DNA from: Phycisphaerae bacterium
GTDB lineage: Bacteria; Planctomycetota; Phycisphaerae; UBA1845; JAFGLZ01
Assembly (NCBI GenBank): GCA_016927755.1
Contig: JAFGLZ010000014.1
Span: 1 to 64,000, forward strand
Direction: 5' to 3'
DNA: 64,000 nt
This document shows, in pieces, positions 34,025 to 43,087 of this stretch. Under the pieces are notes generated by a model. That model was not told the DNA's origin and searched no databases. It saw only the letters and a program-made list of their open reading frames with translations. How positions within the stretch are numbered: position 1 is the first letter of the stretch; every line of letters begins with the position of its first letter. Position numbers and translations under genes: made by a program.

Positions 34025-36205
34025 TCAGGGGGCGGGGGGCGGCTTTTGCCCTGAGGCGTCATTCTGTTTCCGGTCAGGCCTCGGGATCCTGCGAGCGACC
34101 GCTTCCAGAGTGCGTCGCCAGTTGCCGACCTGCCTTCCGAGGTTCCCCTGCATTCGCTTCGCCTGTTCTGCTCTTGCCTGTTGCCCGAACTCCGAACCTT
34201 CGTGGGTCTTAATCAACTCCTTCAACTCTTCCGACGAGCTTGTCTCCAAGAAGGCCTTTTCCATAAACAGCACGTCCTTGGCCATGCCGTACTTCATGCG
34301 TTTCCATTCGTCTTGAAGGCGATCCGGCGTGTACTCGGGCGTGCCGCCCCGCAGGATGCACTCCGACATGGGCCGAATGGGGTGAACGTCGCTGAAATCG
34401 CGGCTGTCGCGAAGCGATCGCAGCCACTGCAGATACTGGCTCTTGGACTTCGCGGACGGCCGGAGCGATTGGGCAAGCCGCGACCACGCGATTCTATGCT
34501 TGAAGCAGTAAGCCCGTCCGTAGTGGGCGTGCGCCTTCTCGAAGTACTTGGCGGCCAGTTCTCGGTCGGCGTCTTCGGGTGGCTTTGAGTAGAGCATGCC
34601 CAACTCGAAGTAGACCTCGGGCGCGAACGGACTTTGCGGGTGCTTCGCCAGAAACGCGTGGAAGAGTCCCACGATCTCGTCGCGGTGTAGTTTTCGGTAT
34701 TCGTAGTCATTTGATCGTTGCCACGCCTCGACGAGGCGAGGGTCCGTCGGCGTAGCAGGCGGTGTGCGTGCGGTGGGGAACGGATCTTTTCGTCCCGTGG
34801 TCGCCACCACCTCCACGCGCTCACACCGCACCGGGCGTCCCCAAATGCGGTTCTCGTCCAGTGTGACGAAAGCCGTGGCGGGGGCAGGGGTGAGGATGAC
34901 GTCCACGTGATCCGGCCTCGGCTCGCCGGTCCGTGTAGTGGCGGCAGTGCTGCAACTACGTCCTGGTTCGCAGTAGATCCGCTCCTTAGTGGCAAGACGA
35001 TTGCCCGGCCATTCGACGCTGACGTCGACCCCCATCGGAACGGGTGGGTTCTGGATGGTGACCTTTGGGTGGAGCGAGTCGTAGTACCTGCCGGACAACT
35101 GGCCCTCGGCGGCACGGCTGGCCACGACGCTCACGGCGGACCGAACGCGCTCCGCCAGCGATGGGTCGTCGATCGATTCCACGATCCCCGACGGTGGTTC
35201 GGCCACGACGGAAGTCTTGAGCGTGAACGATTGCGTCTGGGTGTAGATGATGACGTTCGTCCCGGGCGTCTTGAACTCGAGCGACGCTACGAATGTGAAC
35301 TCCTTGTCGCCGAGACCGTCCGCCTTCATTCGCCACACCTGTGACTCGAGTTTCGACTGCCCTGGACGGAGTTGGGCCAGGATCTGGGGGCGATCCGTGA
35401 GCTGACGAGGCGGCAATGGCTCGCCAGGCCTGGGACCCAAGCAGCCGGGAAGCCTGTCGGCCGGAATCCGGCTGGGATCGCCGCCGGGTGGGCATAGCCA
35501 TACGACGGGGTAGTCGATCTGCAACCCCCGCAACTCTCGCCGGCGTTTCATCGCGAACTTGACCGGAATCCCGGCATCCGGTAGGCACACGGGGCGAATG
35601 TCCATGGTCACGTCGACCATTCCCTGACATATCGCGGCCGCGTCGGCCGGTGGCAACTGATTCGTGGAGGCAAGCCAGCTAAGAACCAAGAGGAGTTGGT
35701 CGTGGCCATATGCCCCGCCGGTCGTGTTCGCCGTCAACTCCGCCAACACCGTCTTGTAGAGCTTCTTGAGTTCGTCGGCGTTCAGCTCACCGTTCTGGGC
35801 TCTGGCCAAGAGCAGGGCATAGGCCCTGTCGACCAGCCCCACATCGCCCGATTGCGCGTCGTTTAACACCCAAGCGGTCGGCTTGAACCGATAGAGATCC
35901 ACTTGTCGAGCGCAGCCGCCGATGAGAATCGTCAGACAAGCGATGGCGGGCAGCAGGGCCAGGAGCCCGACCAGGGCGAGGCCGTAGCGCCGTGTCCGCT
36001 TCTCCGAGACGACGCCGATATCGGCAATGACGCCGCCGCACTCCGGGCATCGCTCGCTGGACAGAGCGGTCAAGTTGTACCCGCAGCCGCGGCAGTGCGG
36101 CGCGGTTGCCACGACGCGAGCACGCAGGCCGCGAACTAACAAGACGACGCCCATCAGAGCGAACAGCGACAGCAAGACGAAGATGTAATGATGCCCAAAC
36201 CACAT
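34025..36205 (-). CDS. Planctomycete-type zinc-ribbon membrane protein with helical repeat tail
   Basis: The protein has 726 residues. Two N-terminal membrane spans (IFVLLSLFALMGVVLLVRGL and LALVGLLALLPAIACLTILI) flank a zinc ribbon, HCRGCGYNLTALSSERCPEC, whose CxxC pairs are a recurrent planctomycete signature. A long soluble region follows: helices to about 170, beta-rich segments (VTIQNPPVPMGVDVSVEWPG), and a C-terminal TPR-like stretch (LFHAFLAKHPQSPFAPEVYF then ELGMLYSKPPEDADRELAAK). The end is basic and Pro-rich. The function is unknown; a scaffold in the inner membrane is plausible. It shares no operon with its neighbours. Confidence 0.65.
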   Translation of the reverse strand: MWFGHHYIFVLLSLFALMGVVLLVRGLRARVVATAPHCRGCGYNLTALSSERCPECGGVIADIGVVSEKRTRRYGLALVGLLALLPAIACLTILIGGCARQVDLYRFKPTAWVLNDAQSGDVGLVDRAYALLLARAQNGELNADELKKLYKTVLAELTANTTGGAYGHDQLLLVLSWLASTNQLPPADAAAICQGMVDVTMDIRPVCLPDAGIPVKFAMKRRRELRGLQIDYPVVWLCPPGGDPSRIPADRLPGCLGPRPGEPLPPRQLTDRPQILAQLRPGQSKLESQVWRMKADGLGDKEFTFVASLEFKTPGTNVIIYTQTQSFTLKTSVVAEPPSGIVESIDDPSLAERVRSAVSVVASRAAEGQLSGRYYDSLHPKVTIQNPPVPMGVDVSVEWPGNRLATKERIYCEPGRSCSTAATTRTGEPRPDHVDVILTPAPATAFVTLDENRIWGRPVRCERVEVVATTGRKDPFPTARTPPATPTDPRLVEAWQRSNDYEYRKLHRDEIVGLFHAFLAKHPQSPFAPEVYFELGMLYSKPPEDADRELAAKYFEKAHAHYGRAYCFKHRIAWSRLAQSLRPSAKSKSQYLQWLRSLRDSRDFSDVHPIRPMSECILRGGTPEYTPDRLQDEWKRMKYGMAKDVLFMEKAFLETSSSEELKELIKTHEGSEFGQQARAEQAKRMQGNLGRQVGNWRRTLEAVARRIPRPDRKQNDASGQKPPPAP

Positions 36206-36375
36206 ACTCTATGGCGCAAAGACAGCATTGTGACAGCGAGAAGAGCGGCGCCGCGGCGCACCCAGCGATCCTATGAAGGATGCCCGCCCTGTGCGCCCCA
36301 ACGAATTCAGACCTGCAACATGAGGCAGCATAGACGCCTGCACTTTTTCCCTCCTGTCGTTCAGGCGTGCGGCTG

Positions 36376-37290
36376 CTAGAGCACCTTGCCCATGAGCTCG
36401 AGCGTGTTGTCGATATGCTCGGGCTTCTCGTAGCCGACGGTGATGGCGTCGACGCAGCCGAGTCCCCAGACGAATCGGAGGGATTCCTCGCGCATGTCGA
36501 CGAGCTGGCCTTCACCGTAGATCTTCATGCCGAGGACGCCCTTGCCGTTGGCCTTGGCCTGCTTGAGCACGGGGATGACCTTTTCAGGTGGGCCGTCCAT
36601 TTTGACGCCCTTGGGATTGATTCGCGCCAGGACGACGTCGACCCAGTCGGAGTTGGCGGCGGTCTGGAGGGCCTCGAGCTTGTGGCAGGAAGCGCCGACG
36701 GCTCGGACCTTCTTCTTTGCCTTCATCTCGCTGAGCATGTCCATGTACGGCTTCATCTGGTCGCTCTTGTCCCAGCCGTCGTCGGTCATGCAGTGCAGCA
36801 GGACGATGTCGAGGTAGCCGGTGTCGAGCTTGTCGCCGAGCTCGTTGAGGAATCGCTCGATGACGGTTTTTGGGCTCTCGCCCCATCGCCACCAGATCTT
36901 GGTCAGGATGGTTACTTTGTCCCGCGGGATGAACCGCAGGGCCTCGCGGACGTAGACGTGGGAGCCGTAGAGGTCGGCCAGGTCGAAGAACCTGACGCCC
37001 GAATCGAACGCGTGTCGGAGCAGGCCCACGAACTTCTCGAACCCGAGCTTGGTCTGGTTCGACTGGCGGTGGTATCCGCGGGTGCCGGTTCCGATGCCGG
37101 CGCGGGAGATCTGGATGCCGGTCTTGCCGAGGGGGACGAGGTCGGTCGGCGTCCGCTTGCCCGCGCCGGCCTCGGCGGCCATCGCCGACGAGATGCCTCC
37201 CAGGCTGCTCAACCCCAACGTCGCACCGGCGGTGCCGGTGAGGAATTCGCGACGATTCAGTCCGCTGCAGCAGTGCTTCCGATCGGCCAT
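36376..37290 (-). CDS. Tat-exported aldo/keto reductase
   Basis: The protein has 304 residues from ATG 37290 with AAGGAGG upstream. The N-terminus NRREFLTGTAGATLG is a twin-arginine signal, so the folded, probably cofactor-loaded enzyme is exported. VPLGKTGIQISRAGIGTGTR, FFDLADLYGSHVYVREALRF, ILTKIWWRW and IVLLHCMTDDGWD carry the Asp, Tyr, Lys and His of the AKR active site. The NADP-binding C-terminal part is short. Such Tat-AKRs are common in planctomycetes. It probably reduces a sugar-derived carbonyl; the substrate is unknown. A Gfo/Idh/MocA gene follows on the same strand. Confidence 0.85.
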   Translation of the reverse strand: MADRKHCCSGLNRREFLTGTAGATLGLSSLGGISSAMAAEAGAGKRTPTDLVPLGKTGIQISRAGIGTGTRGYHRQSNQTKLGFEKFVGLLRHAFDSGVRFFDLADLYGSHVYVREALRFIPRDKVTILTKIWWRWGESPKTVIERFLNELGDKLDTGYLDIVLLHCMTDDGWDKSDQMKPYMDMLSEMKAKKKVRAVGASCHKLEALQTAANSDWVDVVLARINPKGVKMDGPPEKVIPVLKQAKANGKGVLGMKIYGEGQLVDMREESLRFVWGLGCVDAITVGYEKPEHIDNTLELMGKVL

Positions 37291-37470
37291 TGATGACCTC
37301 CTTCAGGTCGTGCGGCGCGCCTTGACGCGTTTCCAGGCAGCCCGGCCGGACAAAGCCGCGCGTCCGAGCGGGTCTGTTTAGTCTACGGTCCGGCGTGGCT
37401 CACTTCAATGTGTGGGCGGGAACGTCTCATCGATGGCCGTCCGTGATCAGGCGCTGGGCGCACGGCGGCA

Positions 37471-37522
37471 GTAGCATGGGCATCTTGCCCATGAACCGTC
37501 ACGGGCAAGATGCCCGTGCTAC
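37471..37522. repeat. Paired REP-like palindromes in inverted arrangement, copy 3
   Basis: Two palindromes, core ATGGGCATCTTGCCCAT and core ACGGGCAAGATGCCCGT, stand head to head around six bases (AACCGT) and are bounded by GTAGC and GCTAC. The whole 52 bases is thus a near-perfect inverted repeat of two smaller inverted repeats. It lies in the 273 bp gap before the aldo/keto reductase gene. Confidence 0.8.
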
Positions 37523-37563
37523 GGTGGCGCGGATCCACCCACGATCATTTGCGTGCCGCCGCC

Positions 37564-38781
37564 CTAGTCGAGTCGGAACTCGCGTCCTGTGATGGCTGAG
37601 ACGTATCCGCCGTAGCAGAGCTTGACGACGTCGCGGCCTAGCCGGCCGTCGCTGACGGGCGGTCGATTGTAGGCGACGGCCTCGCAGAAGTCCTGGAACT
37701 CGAACGGAAAGCCGTTCATCCAGTCTTCGTCGGGGCTGGCGGATTGCCAGCCGGTGTGCGTCTCGACCTTCTCTCGAATGTACTCGCCGCCGAAGTTCTC
37801 GCCGTCGGGCGTGTAGGCCATGACGCAGTCCGTGGGGACCATTCGGCAGTGGATCGTCTGCTTACTGGCGTAAACGGTGATCGAGTTGCTGATGCCGCCG
37901 AGGATCGTGTCGGCGGCGGTGATCATGGCCACGCTGCCGTCGGCGAAGGTCACGAGCATCGTTCCCCAGTCCTCGCAGTTGACCCAGCCGGTCTTGACGT
38001 ATTTGGGCTCTTCCTTCTTGAAGGAGTCGATGTGGGTGAGTTGGGCGACCTGGGCCCGCACGGCCACGGGCTTGATGGGCTTGCCGCCGCGTCGCATGCC
38101 TTCTTGTGCCTTGAGATAGACCGCCGCGCCGGCGGGGTGGCAGCCCTTGTTGAACATCGCGCCGCCGCCGGCGTGCTGCCAGTGCTTGGAGAAGTCGGAG
38201 TGCGTTCCGCTGTGCGATTCCTCCCCGACCATGCGGAAGATCGTCGTGTCGCACTGACTCAGGAGGCGGTTGGCCTTCTGGACGGCGGGTGCGTAGATCC
38301 AGTTCTCGGCGTACATGAGGTACTTGCCCGCCTTATCGGCGGCGTCGACCATGCGGTCGGCGCTGGCCAGGGCCTTGGCGAATACCTCGTTGACGTCCTC
38401 GTGGAAGATGCCGCATTGGGGGTCGTCTCCGCCGGGGCCGCAGTAGGCGGTCAGCGGCTTCTCGACGACGACGTGCTTGCCCGCCTGGAGGGCTTGGACG
38501 GCCATGAGCTCATGCAGCTTGTTGGGGACGCAGATATCGACGACGTCCACGTCGGGGTCGGCGACGGCGGCGGCGAGGTCGGCGTAGACGGTTTCCAGGC
38601 CGTGCTTGGCGGCGAAGGCCTCGGCGCGATCGCGATGCCGCGAGGTGACGCCCTTGATACGGGCGTGGACGCCGTGGACCTTCTTGTAGTTCTCGACGTG
38701 GAAGCTCGAGGAGAACCCGCTTCCGACGAGGGCGACGGTGACGGTCTTGGGGCCTTGGCTCTTGTTGGATGCTGGGGTCAT
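37564..38781 (-). CDS. Gfo/Idh/MocA family oxidoreductase
   Basis: The protein has 405 residues from ATG 38781 after AAGGAGA. VTVALVGSGFSSSFHVENYK is the N-terminal Rossmann motif (GxGxxx), DVVDICVPNKLHELMAVQAL and KHVVVEKPLT are the conserved NAD-binding and EKP lysine segments, and HWQHAGGGAMFNKGCHPAGA holds the active-site His region. No export signal is present, so the protein is cytoplasmic. Enzymes of this family oxidise or reduce sugars and inositols. The neighbouring reductase and symporter genes suggest catabolism of imported sugar derivatives. Confidence 0.88.
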   Translation of the reverse strand: MTPASNKSQGPKTVTVALVGSGFSSSFHVENYKKVHGVHARIKGVTSRHRDRAEAFAAKHGLETVYADLAAAVADPDVDVVDICVPNKLHELMAVQALQAGKHVVVEKPLTAYCGPGGDDPQCGIFHEDVNEVFAKALASADRMVDAADKAGKYLMYAENWIYAPAVQKANRLLSQCDTTIFRMVGEESHSGTHSDFSKHWQHAGGGAMFNKGCHPAGAAVYLKAQEGMRRGGKPIKPVAVRAQVAQLTHIDSFKKEEPKYVKTGWVNCEDWGTMLVTFADGSVAMITAADTILGGISNSITVYASKQTIHCRMVPTDCVMAYTPDGENFGGEYIREKVETHTGWQSASPDEDWMNGFPFEFQDFCEAVAYNRPPVSDGRLGRDVVKLCYGGYVSAITGREFRLD

Positions 38782-39061
38782 CGACGACGTCTCCTTGTCT
38801 TCGAGAGGGTTCGGCTATTGGACAATCGGCCGCCCAACGTACCAGGAGGCGGCGGGTGTCGCAATGTTCGGCGAGTGGCGGCGTTCATGATGCGCGGGGT
38901 CGCTCGCGTGGTGTCTTCCGCGCGGGGTGAACCCCGCGGCTCGGGGCCGGCGGATCGACTTTACGGCTGGCGATCACTGACGTAGTCTAAGACCCGTATC
39001 GTCGCGTTGGAGGGCTCGGCCGCCCAATCGGCTCGTGCTTGTCCGTAGCGAGGGAAGACCG

Positions 39062-40192
39062 ATGGCGTTGAACATCATTGTCGTCAGCTTGATCGTATCG
39101 TGCGTCTATCCTGGCGTATCGCCCGAGGCGGCGCGGCAGCCGAGGCTCGAGCAGATCGAGGTGTACGTCTCGGGTGCCGACGGCTACCACAGCTATCGCA
39201 TCCCGGCGATCGTGGTGAGCAAGAAGGGCACGCTGTTGGCGTTCTGCGAGGGTCGCAAGAAGAGCAGGGCCGACGACGGCGACATCGACCTGCTGCTCAA
39301 GCGGAGCGCCGACGGCGGCAAGACCTGGAGCAAGGCACGGGTGGTTCGCGAGGAGGGCGGCGACGCGCCGATCACGATCGGCAACCCCTGTCCGATCGTC
39401 GACGATCGGACGGGCAGGGTCCACCTGACGTTCTGTCGGAACAACCAACGGGCGTTCTACACGCACAGCGACGACGACGGCGCGACGTGGGCGCATCCGG
39501 TGGAGATCACCGAATCGTTCAAGGCGTTCGATTTCAAGTGGACGCGCTTGGCGACGGGCCCGGGGCACGGGCTGCAGCTCGAGTTGGGCGCGCACAAGGG
39601 ACGATTGCTCGTGCCGGTGTGGCTGAACGAGGGTATGAGCAAGCCCTATCGAGCGGCGGTCATCCTGTCGGACGACGCGGGCAAGACCTGGCACGTGGGC
39701 GGCTTGATCGGTCCGGAGGTTCCGAACACGAACGAGTGCATGGCGGTCGAGACGGCCGACGGGTCGGTTTGCCTGAACATCCGGGCGCGGGGGGCCAAGG
39801 TTCGGTCGGTGGCGTGGAGCAAGGACGGCGGTGAGACCTTCGGCAAGTGTGAGCACGTCGAGACGCTGGTCGGCCCGACGTGCCAGGCCAGCATCGTCCG
39901 GCTTACCAAGAAGACCGCGGACGCCCCGGGGCGGGTCCTCTTCGCGAACCCGGCCAGCACGAAGCGGGAGCGGATGACGGTGCGGATCAGCGACGATGAG
40001 GCGCGGACGTGGTCGACGGGGCGGCTGCTTCACCGGGGCCCGGCGGCGTATTCGGACCTGTGCGTATTACCGGACCGAACGATCGGCTGCCTGTACGAAC
40101 GGGGCGGGAAAAGCCCGTACGAGAAGATCACGTTCGCACGCTTTGACCTGAGGTGGATCAGCGGCAACCCGGCCGCCGGCACGACCAAGTAG
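39062..40192 (+). CDS. Exo-sialidase (GH33)
   Basis: The protein has 376 residues from ATG 39062 after GAGGGAAGA. Export signal: NIIVVSLIVSCVYPGVS. YRIPAIV (residues 45-51) is the sialidase FRIP-type motif with the first Arg of the triad at 46; LLAFCEGRKKSRADDGDID gives the general acid Asp region. Five Asp boxes are visible: SADGGKTW, SDDDGATW, SDDAGKTW, SKDGGETF and SDDEARTW. Arg241/243, Arg308, Glu230 and Tyr330 (AAYSDL) are at positions consistent with the other triad residues and the nucleophile pair. It should release terminal sialic acids from glycans. It is a single gene. Confidence 0.88.
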   Translation: MALNIIVVSLIVSCVYPGVSPEAARQPRLEQIEVYVSGADGYHSYRIPAIVVSKKGTLLAFCEGRKKSRADDGDIDLLLKRSADGGKTWSKARVVREEGGDAPITIGNPCPIVDDRTGRVHLTFCRNNQRAFYTHSDDDGATWAHPVEITESFKAFDFKWTRLATGPGHGLQLELGAHKGRLLVPVWLNEGMSKPYRAAVILSDDAGKTWHVGGLIGPEVPNTNECMAVETADGSVCLNIRARGAKVRSVAWSKDGGETFGKCEHVETLVGPTCQASIVRLTKKTADAPGRVLFANPASTKRERMTVRISDDEARTWSTGRLLHRGPAAYSDLCVLPDRTIGCLYERGGKSPYEKITFARFDLRWISGNPAAGTTK

Positions 40193-40580
40193 CCTTCGAG
40201 TGCGAGCCCCCCATGGGGGCGGTCCGATAAGGCGACCCCATTCCCATAATAGCGCGCCCGTTGCCCCTGTGGGACGAACACGCTGTCCGCGCGCGTGAAT
40301 GTGTCTCTCTGCCGTCCATAGAGACTGACTCAGTGCTCGCGTCGCTCCAAGTGCCCGCTGTCGGTGGCTGGGCGTGCGTGTGCGTGTCAGGGCCTCAAGG
40401 GGGCCCCTGGCGGGCCCGATATAACCAGTGCCGACCGGCGTCAGGCACGGTTGGCGACACGGGGGCGAGCATTCCCGGACTTCGATTCGAATGAGCGCGA
40501 CGAGGCGCATGCATATCAACCCATCGCCGGCACCCCGGAGCGGGACGGCGACTTCGGGTGGGCGCGAGGACGCGAGCTTG
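40193..40580. other. 388 bp intergenic region before the PEP-CTERM/exosortase locus
   Basis: No gene is supported here. GCCCCCCATGGGGGC (about 40207-40221) can form a hairpin just after the sialidase stop, without a T-run. A second GC-rich hairpin lies near 40390-40415, followed by TATAAC (40420-40425), a possible -10 box for the exosortase locus. I found no convincing riboswitch core. Confidence 0.4.
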
Positions 40581-41321
40581 ATGGGCGGACGTCGATCATT
40601 GCTGGTCGTGCTGCTGGTGGGCCTGTTTGCCGGCTCCGCGCAGGCGTACGTCCTGCATCCGAATGCGAGCGGCTGGAACGGCGCTCCGGGGACTCCGGTT
40701 ACGATCACCTATAGCTTCATGGCCACAGGGATCGCCTTTGACGAAAGCCCGAGCTATGGTCCCGGCACGATCACGGCGCTAGCGGACTTCATGCCGGCCG
40801 ACTGGAAGTCGGAGATCGAGGCAGCGCTGCAGTCCTGGTCGGCCGTGGTCGGAATAACGTTCGTCGAAGTCGCGGACTCCGGGCTGGCCTTCAACGCAGC
40901 CGGCGCGGTGAACGGCGACATTCGGATCGGCGGTCACGCGTTTGATGGTGCGTTTGGAGTGCTTGCACACGGGTACTACCCGCCTCCGAACGGCTGGACC
41001 GCCGCCGGGGACGTTCACTTCGATACTGGCGAGAGCTGGCAGACCCCGCTGAACCCGGGTGGGACGATCAGCCTTCGGGCCGTGGCCGCTCACGAGTTCG
41101 GGCACTCGATCGGTCTGATGCACACGGCCGTGCCGAACTCGCTGATGAACGCGATCTACAACCCGGCGATTACGGGTCCGCAGGCGGACGACATCGCCGG
41201 CGCCGGCTTCCAGTACGGCGCAGACAGCACCGGCGCGCCGGAACCCGGGTTCCTGGCGCTTCTGGTCGTTCCGGCGCTGGCCTTCTATGCGACGGGACGG
41301 CGCGGATTCGCCTGCCGATAG
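40581..41321 (+). CDS. PEP-CTERM matrixin-like metalloprotease
   Basis: The protein has 246 residues from ATG 40581, which gives a clean signal peptide (SLLVVLLVGLFAGSAQA). HEFGHSIGLMH at 171-181 is the full HExxHxxGxxH metzincin zinc site, and NSLMNAI (186-192) is the Met-turn, so it belongs with matrixins (M10). Residues 80-150 give the upstream strands (IRIGGHAFDG). The C-terminus APEPGFLALLVVPALAFYAT followed by GRR is a PEP-CTERM tail: Pro-Glu-Pro at 220-222, a hydrophobic span and arginines. The exosortase starts 35 bases downstream, so this is probably its dedicated or founding substrate. It may be anchored at, or released from, the envelope after processing. Confidence 0.88.
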   Translation: MGGRRSLLVVLLVGLFAGSAQAYVLHPNASGWNGAPGTPVTITYSFMATGIAFDESPSYGPGTITALADFMPADWKSEIEAALQSWSAVVGITFVEVADSGLAFNAAGAVNGDIRIGGHAFDGAFGVLAHGYYPPPNGWTAAGDVHFDTGESWQTPLNPGGTISLRAVAAHEFGHSIGLMHTAVPNSLMNAIYNPAITGPQADDIAGAGFQYGADSTGAPEPGFLALLVVPALAFYATGRRGFACR

Positions 41322-41356
41322 GGGCGGACGCCGACAGATGACGGGAACGGAATCCC

Positions 41357-43063
41357 ATGGGTAAGGCCCAGGCCATTCAATCACACGCTCTGACGCGCAC
41401 GCCGTCTTGGTCGGCGATTCCGTTGCCGGCGGTGGGGACGGTCGTTCGCGCGCCTTCGGCGACGGCTCTTGGATTTCTCTTCGCATTTGTCCTCATCGCG
41501 GCAGCGTGGTCGTCCACGCTGGGGGAGATGTGGCTTCGCTGGTTCCCCGGCTGGGCGGTTCGCGACCTCGACCTGGTCGGGCGTTTGACGGCCGGTGGGT
41601 CGTACTACGGTCACGCGATCCTGGTTCCGCTAATCAGCGTGGCCCTGGCGATCGGCATCCACGCCCGCGTCGGGACGCCGGCGCGGTGGACCCGCCGCGC
41701 GACGGCGGTCGGTTGGGTCGTTCTGGCAGGTTTCCTCTGTCTGCATTTGCTGAGCGTTTATGCGCGAGTGACCTTCATCTCGGGTTTCGCGCTGATCGGC
41801 GCTCTGGCGGGTCTGGTCATGATCTGGGGTGGGGGGGCGCTGCTCGGCGCGTATTGGGTCCCGATCGGGCTGCTCGTCTTCATGGTGCCGCTGCCGCTGG
41901 CGTGGATTGCCGATCTGAACCTGGCGTTGAAGACGAGCGCGGTTCGGGCAGCGCTGTGGGTGGCCGTGGAGGGGGTGGGCATCCCCGCGGTGATGGACGG
42001 CAGCTTCGTCTACCTGTCGCCGCATCCGTCGGGCGAGCCGCAGGTTCTCATCGTCGGCAACGTCTGCAGCGGCCTTCGGAATCTCATCGCGCTGGTCTGG
42101 TTCGCATGTCTGTTCGTGACGGTGTGCCGGGTCAAGGGGGGCTGGCGTTTGGTCCTGCTGGCCTCGGCCGGCCCGGTCGCGGTTGCGGCGAACGTATTGA
42201 GGATCGTGACGCTCATCGTCGTGGCGGACCATTGGGGCGTTCGGGCGGCGGGACCGGAGAGCTGGTTCCACAACGTCTCCGGCGTCGTCGTGTTCGCGGC
42301 GGCGACGGGGCTGCTGGTGGGGCTGGAACGGGGAATCATCAGGCTGGGGCACCGCATGCGCCGCGACTGGTCCGCGCCGGGGCGATGGATGTCGGCGCGG
42401 CGACCGCGTCGAATCAGCGGACCCGCTCCGGCTATGCTCAGGCCGATGCCGCTGACCGCGCTAACGGTCACGGCCGTGCTGAGCGTCGGACTGTCGGCGC
42501 GGGAGCCGATGCGCCACAGCGGGGATTGGGCCCGTCGGGCCGTTCCTCAATCCATCGCGATCGACGGGGCCGTTTTCGCGGGGCACGATTTGAGGCTGTC
42601 CCCGCGGACGCTGGCGATGCTGGAGACCGACGACTACGTCCTTCGAAGGTACGCGAGCACCGTGGACGGCCGGATGGTCGACCTCCTTATCGTCTTCAGC
42701 GCGGTCGGGCGAAAGGGCACGCATCCCCCCGAGGTCTGCCTCGAAGGTCGGGGCGTGACGCTCACCAGCAAGCGGCTCGTCGACGTCGGGCTCGGGGGGA
42801 GGACGGTCTGCGAGCTTACGACACAGCAGGCAGGGCTGCGAACGATCCGTCTATACGTCTACAAGTGCGGCGAAGGCTACACGACCAGCTTTCTGGCCCA
42901 GCAGGCTCGGATCTTCCTGAACGGGTTGGCGGGCCGGGGCAGGTCAGGCGCGCTCATCCGCGTGGACGTTCCGGCGGTCGGCGGCGACGTGGAGGCCGCC
43001 AGGCGTCTGGCGCAGGAATCGCTACGGGTGTTAATGCCCAGCATCGGCAAAGGATTGCCGTAA
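41357..43063 (+). CDS. Exosortase fused to EpsI (DUF3485) domain
   Basis: The protein has 568 residues. Residues 1-330 form a multi-span membrane domain with GSYYGHAILVPLIS near the start. The catalytic set is Cys237 (GNVCSGLRN), Arg282 (AANVLRIV) and His305 (ESWFHNVSG), as in exosortases that cleave PEP-CTERM tails on the outer face of the inner membrane. After a basic linker and one more span (about 365-380), residues 385-568 form an EpsI/DUF3485 domain with THPPEVCLEGRG (455-466). Exosortase and EpsI are often separate neighbours; here they are one polypeptide, as known for some exosortase types. The flanking substrate and TPR genes are co-directional, implying an operon. Confidence 0.92.
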   Translation: MGKAQAIQSHALTRTPSWSAIPLPAVGTVVRAPSATALGFLFAFVLIAAAWSSTLGEMWLRWFPGWAVRDLDLVGRLTAGGSYYGHAILVPLISVALAIGIHARVGTPARWTRRATAVGWVVLAGFLCLHLLSVYARVTFISGFALIGALAGLVMIWGGGALLGAYWVPIGLLVFMVPLPLAWIADLNLALKTSAVRAALWVAVEGVGIPAVMDGSFVYLSPHPSGEPQVLIVGNVCSGLRNLIALVWFACLFVTVCRVKGGWRLVLLASAGPVAVAANVLRIVTLIVVADHWGVRAAGPESWFHNVSGVVVFAAATGLLVGLERGIIRLGHRMRRDWSAPGRWMSARRPRRISGPAPAMLRPMPLTALTVTAVLSVGLSAREPMRHSGDWARRAVPQSIAIDGAVFAGHDLRLSPRTLAMLETDDYVLRRYASTVDGRMVDLLIVFSAVGRKGTHPPEVCLEGRGVTLTSKRLVDVGLGGRTVCELTTQQAGLRTIRLYVYKCGEGYTTSFLAQQARIFLNGLAGRGRSGALIRVDVPAVGGDVEAARRLAQESLRVLMPSIGKGLP

Positions 43064-43087
43064 GACGAGAAGGGATGCGGTCGGTTC

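Noticed and set aside
40205-40222. Rho-independent terminator after the sialidase gene
   Set aside because: The hairpin is strong but no T-run follows, so it is not called as a terminator.
40281-40560. Possible riboswitch upstream of the exosortase locus
   Set aside because: The region is long and hairpin-rich, but I could not find conserved c-di-GMP or other riboswitch core bases.
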